Shown: piece by piece, positions 59,545 through 64,000 of the stretch | How positions within the stretch are numbered: the first letter of the stretch is position 1 | Layout: each line of letters opens with the position of its first letter | Assembly (NCBI RefSeq): GCF_035046485.1 | Contig: NC_085138.1 | Coordinates: forward strand, 324,876,129-324,940,128 | Reading direction: 5' to 3' | Source: Aedes albopictus | Taxonomy: Eukaryota; Arthropoda; Insecta; Diptera; Culicidae | Length of the DNA: 64,000 nt | Made by a program: the position numbers and the translations under genes | The notes under the pieces: model-generated | What the model was told of the DNA's origin: nothing | Database searches by the model: none | Seen by the model: only the letters and a program-made list of their open reading frames with translations

Positions 59545-60675
59545 CACTCACTCACTCATGTATCCTGAGCACCTCTAGGGGTACATAGGGCCAACGTAAA
59601 AGATCTCCATCCTGGGCTGCTGCTGGCTTCAGCCTTGATCTGGACCCAGGTCAGGTTCGCCTTCTTTGATTTGCTTGTTGAGGTTTCGTCGCCACGGGCC
59701 CCTGGGTCTGTCTCTGCTGCGATGTCCTGTCGGATTCCAATCTAGCGCTTGCTTGCAGATTTCGTCTCCGTTCTTTCGTGGTGTGTGGTCGACTTCCTCC
59801 ATTTACGTTCTCGAATTTCTGTTGATATAGGTTCCCAACGACATCGTCGATGGAGGTCAGTACTCGAAATCCAGTTCTGAGGCCACCAGGCCCGAATTAT
59901 AAGCCGCAGACATCGGTTGATGAAAATCTGTAGCTTTTGTATGGTCTCTGCTGACACGCACCACGTTTCGCTGGCGTACAACAACATAGATTTCACGTTG
60001 GAATTGAAAATTCGAGTTTTGATGCATTGACTGATCTGATTGGATGTTCATATATTTCGTAGATTCGGAAAAGCGTTGCCGTTTTGATCCGTGTTGATAG
60101 CCAACGATTTGGTCTTGCTGACGTTGATGGTAGACCCGCCGTAGAGGAGCGTTCGGTCTGGTCGTCGAGCATATTCTGCATGTTAGAGCGTCGTTGGTCT
60201 AGTATGCTCCATTGCAATGGACTGCCATACTAGCCTACGATTTGGTACACGGTCAATTGCCCCCACCATGATCTCGTCGATTACGATGAGAAACAGTAGC
60301 GGTGCTAGTACCAAACTACCCGGATGGGGTCCGACAAAGCTCCGTTATGCAGGACTCTGCATGTAAAAGCCTCGTACTGCGCTTCCGTGAGGTTGACGAT
60401 TTTATTCGAAACTCGTTTGCGTCTCAAGGCGCCCCACAGATATTCGTGGCTCAGACGATCGAAAGCTTTTTTGTACTCAATGAACACCAAAAAGAGGGAC
60501 TCTTGGAATTCGTTAACCTGCTCCAGTATAATACGGAGCGTGACAATATAGTTAACACAAGATCTTCTGGCACGGAATCCTCTTGCTGCCGCCGGAAAGC
60601 CGCGTCTATTTTCTCCTGTATCCGATTCAGGATAACTTTGGCACAGAACTTTGAGAACAACACACAATGGATCAA
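59545..60675 (-). pseudogene. Non-LTR retrotransposon RT, 5'-truncated and rearranged
   Basis: On the minus strand, 60667-60305 encodes ENRRGFPAAARGFRARRSCV and LFLVFIEYKKAFDRLSHEYL, reverse-transcriptase motifs around the first catalytic Asp region (here FIEYKKAFD). 60217-59993 gives MQNMLDDQTERSSTAGL, and 59996-59742 gives LLYASETWCVSAETIQKL and IRAWWPQNWIS. A GAGTGAGTGAG 3' tail ends it near 59545. The FADD box is deleted. Confidence 0.85.
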
Positions 60676-60689
60676 TGCAGAAATCACGG

Positions 60690-61065
60690 TAGGTATCCTA
60701 GAAGATTTCCTAGAGAAATTCCTGAAGAACCTCTTGGAGAAATCCGCTGAAAACATCAAGAGGAACTCTTGGAAAAATGAAGAAATCTTTGGATAACGTC
60801 TCAAGGAATTCCTGCTGAAATGCTGAAATTCTTGCTGAGATTGCGCCAGAAGTATGTCCACGTTATAATATACAAATCCATTCTGTGATTTCTCCAAGGA
60901 TTTCTATAGATATTTCCTATGATTTTTCCATATTTCTCTCTTTAGGAATTTCGCTTGAAACATTACTGGAAATTTCTGAAGGAATCACAGCAAGAAATTT
61001 TAAAGAAATATCTGGAGGATTCACAGCAGCACTTTTGTAGGAATCCCAGTTGTAAATATACAAGG
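60690..61065. repeat. Degenerate 23-nt-type repeats
   Basis: Units such as GAGAAATTCCTGAAGAACCTC precede the right arm of the piggyBac-like element. Confidence 0.5.
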
Positions 61066-62118
61066 CAAGGGATTTGCCCTTTCCTTCATCCCGCTTTTCT
61101 TTATATTTATCAAAAAAGAATAATTGAAAAAAGAAAAGGCTGCCTACGCTAGTGGTTGTTATTGCAAGGGGAATTCCTTCAATAAATTCTGGAGGAGACC
61201 TATGATCATTCCAGGTATTTCTATAATATTCATTCCATGATTCCACCAGGGATTTCTCCAAGGATTCATTAAGAAAATCTATTTACGTTAAGTTGAGTAT
61301 TAAGTTGAGATGCAGGCTCTGTTCCACCTGGAGCGTTATTCCAATGATAAAAAAGCAGAAGGAGGTGTATTTCATAACAAAGAACAACTTTGTAGAACAC
61401 ACGAAAATTACCAAAAACTCCCAGAAAAAGATATAACGAAAAAAACTATGTTGAGGGGTCGTTCACAAAAAACGACACATATCTCTTATAATTAAGCAAA
61501 TATGGTAATAGTTTGTTCGGCAAACTTTCCAACAATACATTTTTCTACAACTTTGCAGAAGACTCCAACACTCTATCTTCATTTTTGAAAAAAGTGAATT
61601 TCTGTCGCACTTTTAGGTGGATTAATCACAAAAGTGAAAATCCCAAAATAAAGAGTTCAGTATATAGAACAAATTCTTCTAAGACACTATACCGCTAAAG
61701 TCAATACATAGAGCTGCAAAAAATGGGTTATGGTTGAGTACCCCAGTATACAGTATGTGGCAGGTTCCTCCGGAGATTATATCCAGTGGCCACATCCGAC
61801 AGTTCCTAAACGGTCAAAAACTGTGTGGAAACAATGTTTGGTTGCAGAGGTATAAGTTTTAGTGAAAATAGAGTGAGTTTAATAGCGAATGATAATGGAA
61901 AACACTCTGTGTACCGAAAAACAGCCCTTTTTATACGAATCTGACCCAGTGACCCACCGGAATAACTCCGGCCATAGGAACCATTTCGACGTTCTCTGTC
62001 CACTTTTACAAACTAGACATATGTACGAGTGTACTGTCAAAAAATTATTCAAATCCGTTGAGTATTCGCTGAACGGCGACATTTTTAGTTCATATGCGCT
62101 GACTCAGGCCGATACGGG
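61066..62118 (-). repeat. Right long terminal inverted repeat
   Basis: The inverse of 55321-56395. Visible differences are few: single-base changes such as TACTCAACGG for TACACAACGG, and a changed CCACTGGATATAAT segment. Confidence 0.9.
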
Positions 62119-62756
62119 TTAACCAAAGTCGATGAATCACTCCAAAAATATATTTTAATTCAGTTAGACAGCACATACTGTTTGAGTAAATTACACTATT
62201 CTCTTCATGTAGACTAAGCTCGATGAATCGGCTGCATGACATAGAAGAAGATTGTAAACAAAATTATACATTATCAATTGTTTAATTCCCAGTTTGTAAT
62301 AAACCTCTTTTTATAACCTGTTTGTAGAACACGTTTTACTCTTACTTGAATAAATCCGTTCGAAGTTTCATAAAAATTATACCTGGAACGATTTATCTCT
62401 TCAGATTAAATAACGTAGTATCGTTCGTTTTCCATAAAGGCTATAATAATCATTCTTGGAAAAATCTGTTGATTGTTGTGTGTCATACATTTTTTTTATT
62501 TTTCCTTTATCATTGTACATTTAATGAACCATTCGATTTATGATGATTATAGATGGAAAGGAAAATGTATGATATTTATCATTCAACGTACGATTTATTT
62601 CTATGCGGGTTATCTCTTACCCTCCACTAGACAGAAATGTCTCGGCTTTTCGGGCCCTATGATCAATAACAACTTCAATCAATTTCCATGGTGACATACG
62701 CCCATATGCTTAACGTGCCTAGTAACGATTGGTTAGGGGGTCTAAAAAGGGGGTCT

Positions 62757-63226
62757 CAGCGTGTTGTACAAAATACAACAGCGCGACTACTCGAGGATTA
62801 ATAATCAAAGAAGTGCTCAAAGAATACTAAGTTGAAGTAAGGCATGCCAAGTTCCAAGGACGTAGAGCCACAAAGAAGAAGAAGAAGAAGAAGAAGAAGA
62901 AGAAGCAGAAGAAGAAGAAGAAGAAGAAGAAGAAGAAGAAGAAGAAGAAGAAGAAGAAGAAGAAGAAGAAGAAGAAGAAGAAGAAGAAGAAGAAGAAGAA
63001 GAAGAAGAAGAAGAAGAAGAAGAAGAAGAAGAAGAAGAAGAAGAAGAAGAAGAAGAAGAAGAAGAAGAAGAAGAAGAAGAAGAAGAAGAAGAAGAAGAAG
63101 AAGAAGAAGAAGAAGAAGAAGAAGAAGAAGAAGAAGAAGAAGAAGAAGAAGAAGAAGAAGAAGAAGAAGAAGAAGAAGAAGAAGAAGAAGAAGAAGAAGA
63201 AGAAGAAGAAGAAGAAGAAGACGAAG
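62757..63226 (+). mobile_element. Retroposed unit with a giant GAA tail
   Basis: AGGGGGTCT stands at 62748-62756 and again at 63227-63235. Between them lie about 115 bp of unique DNA, a GGACGTAGAGCCACAAAG segment resembling the 3' end of the SINE at 17640-17915 (GGACGTTACGCCAAGAAG), and then a GAA tract. A duplication plus tail suggests target-primed retroposition. Confidence 0.5.
62873..63220. repeat. (GAA)n microsatellite, about 115 units
   Basis: Nearly pure GAA repeat with one early GCA interruption. Frames through it give poly-Arg, poly-Glu or poly-Lys and are not genes. Confidence 0.98.
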
Positions 63227-63235
63227 AGGGGGTCT

Positions 63236-63429
63236 ATAACCGCAAACGGAGCCTGTGGAGTACTAGAGCGCCTTCCACAGTATTTTGACCTTACTGCGCT
63301 AATAGAAGCACTGGTGCAGTGACCTAGTGTTTCTCCGAGACGTTCAGCTGTTCATGTTACGTTTTTAACTTGAGGCTACATAAAGGCGAAATTATGAAGA
63401 TGTTATTGATTAGTTTGAATTTTAAGCTA
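63236..63429. other. Unassigned spacer
   Basis: No coding sequence or bounded repeat is supported between the GAA unit and the LINE remnant. Confidence 0.35.
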
Positions 63430-63905
63430 ATCAATAATAATTATGTTGCGCCACCAACACCTCAGCATGATCCGCCAAGGGTTCGACGCATTACCCGTGT
63501 CAACACCGAAGCTCCATCGTTGCAGGTGATACAAACAGCAATGCGTAGCATGAAATCGAATAGGGCCCCGGGGGTCGATCGCATATTAGCCGAGAAAGCC
63601 GATCCCGTAGTATCCGCACAACAACTGCATCAATTATTCTGCAAGATATGGGAAACCGTGGCATTTCCGGCCGACTGGATGCAAGGCGTCTTAGTGAAGG
63701 TACCCAAAAAGGGTGACTGACTGTATGCGGTAATTGTAATTGAATGTAAACACGGTTAAACCCTCCAGATTTACGAAAGCTGGACAAGCGGTTGAGAATG
63801 TTTGAAGCTTTCAATATCTGGGTAGCCAAATGGCGGCCGATGATGGCACCAAAATCGACATAGATGCAAGGATCAAGAAGACGAGGAATGCTTTGGGAGT
63901 TAAAG
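63430..63905 (+). pseudogene. Non-LTR retrotransposon remnant with internal deletion
   Basis: PRVRRITRVNTEAPSLQVIQ, AMRSMKSNRAPGVDRI and IWETVAFPADWMQGVLVKVP followed by KKGD are the N-terminal reverse-transcriptase region. After a stop at 63718 the DNA jumps to an ENV-SFQYLGSQMAADDGTK-like segment at about 63795-63900, the C-terminal region, so the catalytic core is deleted. Confidence 0.8.
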
Positions 63906-64000
63906 AAAATGAAAAAAAAAACAAAACTCGAAAAATCATTCGGTTCTAGTGCCAGACCATAACCCTAACTATTCGATGTGCTATGCTTAAAAGTTGTGCT

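Larger units (their letters stand above)
55321..62118. mobile_element. 6.8 kb piggyBac-like element with about 1 kb terminal inverted repeats
   Basis: TTAA at 55317-55320 and 62119-62122 flank ends reading CCCGTATCGGCCTGAGTCAG and its exact inverse. TTAA targets and CCC...GGG ends are the piggyBac signature. Arms (55321 to about 56395 and about 61066 to 62118) are nearly identical, with a 22 bp indel near the inner edge. No piggyBac transposase is seen; the interior holds repeats, a TA element, a MITE and a LINE remnant. The Tnp2-like frame reads through once it is removed. Confidence 0.85.
52439..62217 (+). pseudogene. Tnp2/EnSpm-like transposase, split by three insertions
   Basis: Coding pieces run in one order. 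52439-53116 holds NVVIAGLWLKGSEPDLDTFL, a CCVDTKARCKF...NSCGRGCCHHPG zinc-binding-like region and NCPVDYMHCILLGVVCQLCR. 54396-54717 holds NEHFDHFVLLVR, MTYNIHLLTHLVDCARDFGP and FVFEDINGLLK. 54908-55320 holds NEFSQLRKFKYNGFVF-like sequence ending DDQKYL. A last piece at 62119-62217 continues TKVDESLQKYILIQ to a TAA. These are typical of the animal Tnp2 transposase family. Removing the TA element at 53119 brings pieces one and two into the same frame; removing the TTAA element brings pieces three and four into one frame. Stops at about 53027 and 53111 and the missing 5' end show it is dead. Confidence 0.8.

Noticed and set aside
62844..63239. 131-codon poly-arginine frame
   Set aside because: Translation of the GAA/AGA microsatellite.

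Overview
The window looks like mosquito nuclear DNA, most likely Aedes. It holds a small family of intron-poor secreted lipase genes in AT-rich, transposon-saturated DNA with tRNA-derived SINEs, decayed non-LTR retrotransposons, many TA-flanked inverted-repeat elements and long tracts of degenerate GAATTCCTCCAGGA-type repeats. The genus is inferred from repeat types, not from a search.

Host genes. There are six lipases: 1-471 (+, 5' cut by the window edge), 1732-2810 (+), 12685-13759 (-), 25140-26214 (+), 31288-32368 (+) and 37671-38895 (-). Each of the five complete genes has a 14-16 codon signal-peptide exon, one 55-67 bp phase-1 intron and a single long second exon. All keep a GxSxG serine, the Asp of a LDPA/MDPA motif, the active-site His and an HGW oxyanion motif. 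The cysteine-bounded lid is only 4-7 residues and there is no C-terminal PLAT domain, which suggests phospholipase A1-like or galactolipase-like secreted enzymes. Four of the five promoters carry a GATA box 12-23 bp upstream of the TATA box.

Layout. 1-2.9 kb: tandem lipase pair. 2.9-12.6 kb: hAT-like palindrome, MITEs, SINEs, a 1.5 kb TA element, 23-nt repeats and a 1.2 kb foldback. 12.7-13.8 kb: lipase 3. 14.2-24.3 kb: LINE remnants, TA element, Harbinger-like MITE carrying a SINE, solo LTR, more repeats and a compound palindrome. 25.1-26.2 kb: lipase 4. 26.3-30.5 kb: repeats and nested SINEs. 31.3-32.4 kb: lipase 5. 33-37.6 kb: tandem repeats and a LINE interrupted by another element that itself holds a SINE. 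37.7-38.9 kb: lipase 6, with an acidic decapeptide repeat.

39.4-62.6 kb has no host gene. It reads as a stack of nested transposons: a decayed Tnp2/EnSpm-like transposase is split by a TA element, a small MITE and a 6.8 kb TTAA-flanked piggyBac-like element with about 1 kb terminal inverted repeats. To its left lie a 9.9 kb element holding another broken transposase and two nested TA elements. The last 1.4 kb holds a GAA tract and a LINE remnant.

Exons, target-site duplications and frames were read by eye. Family assignments rest on motif recognition; identity percentages and copy numbers were not computed.
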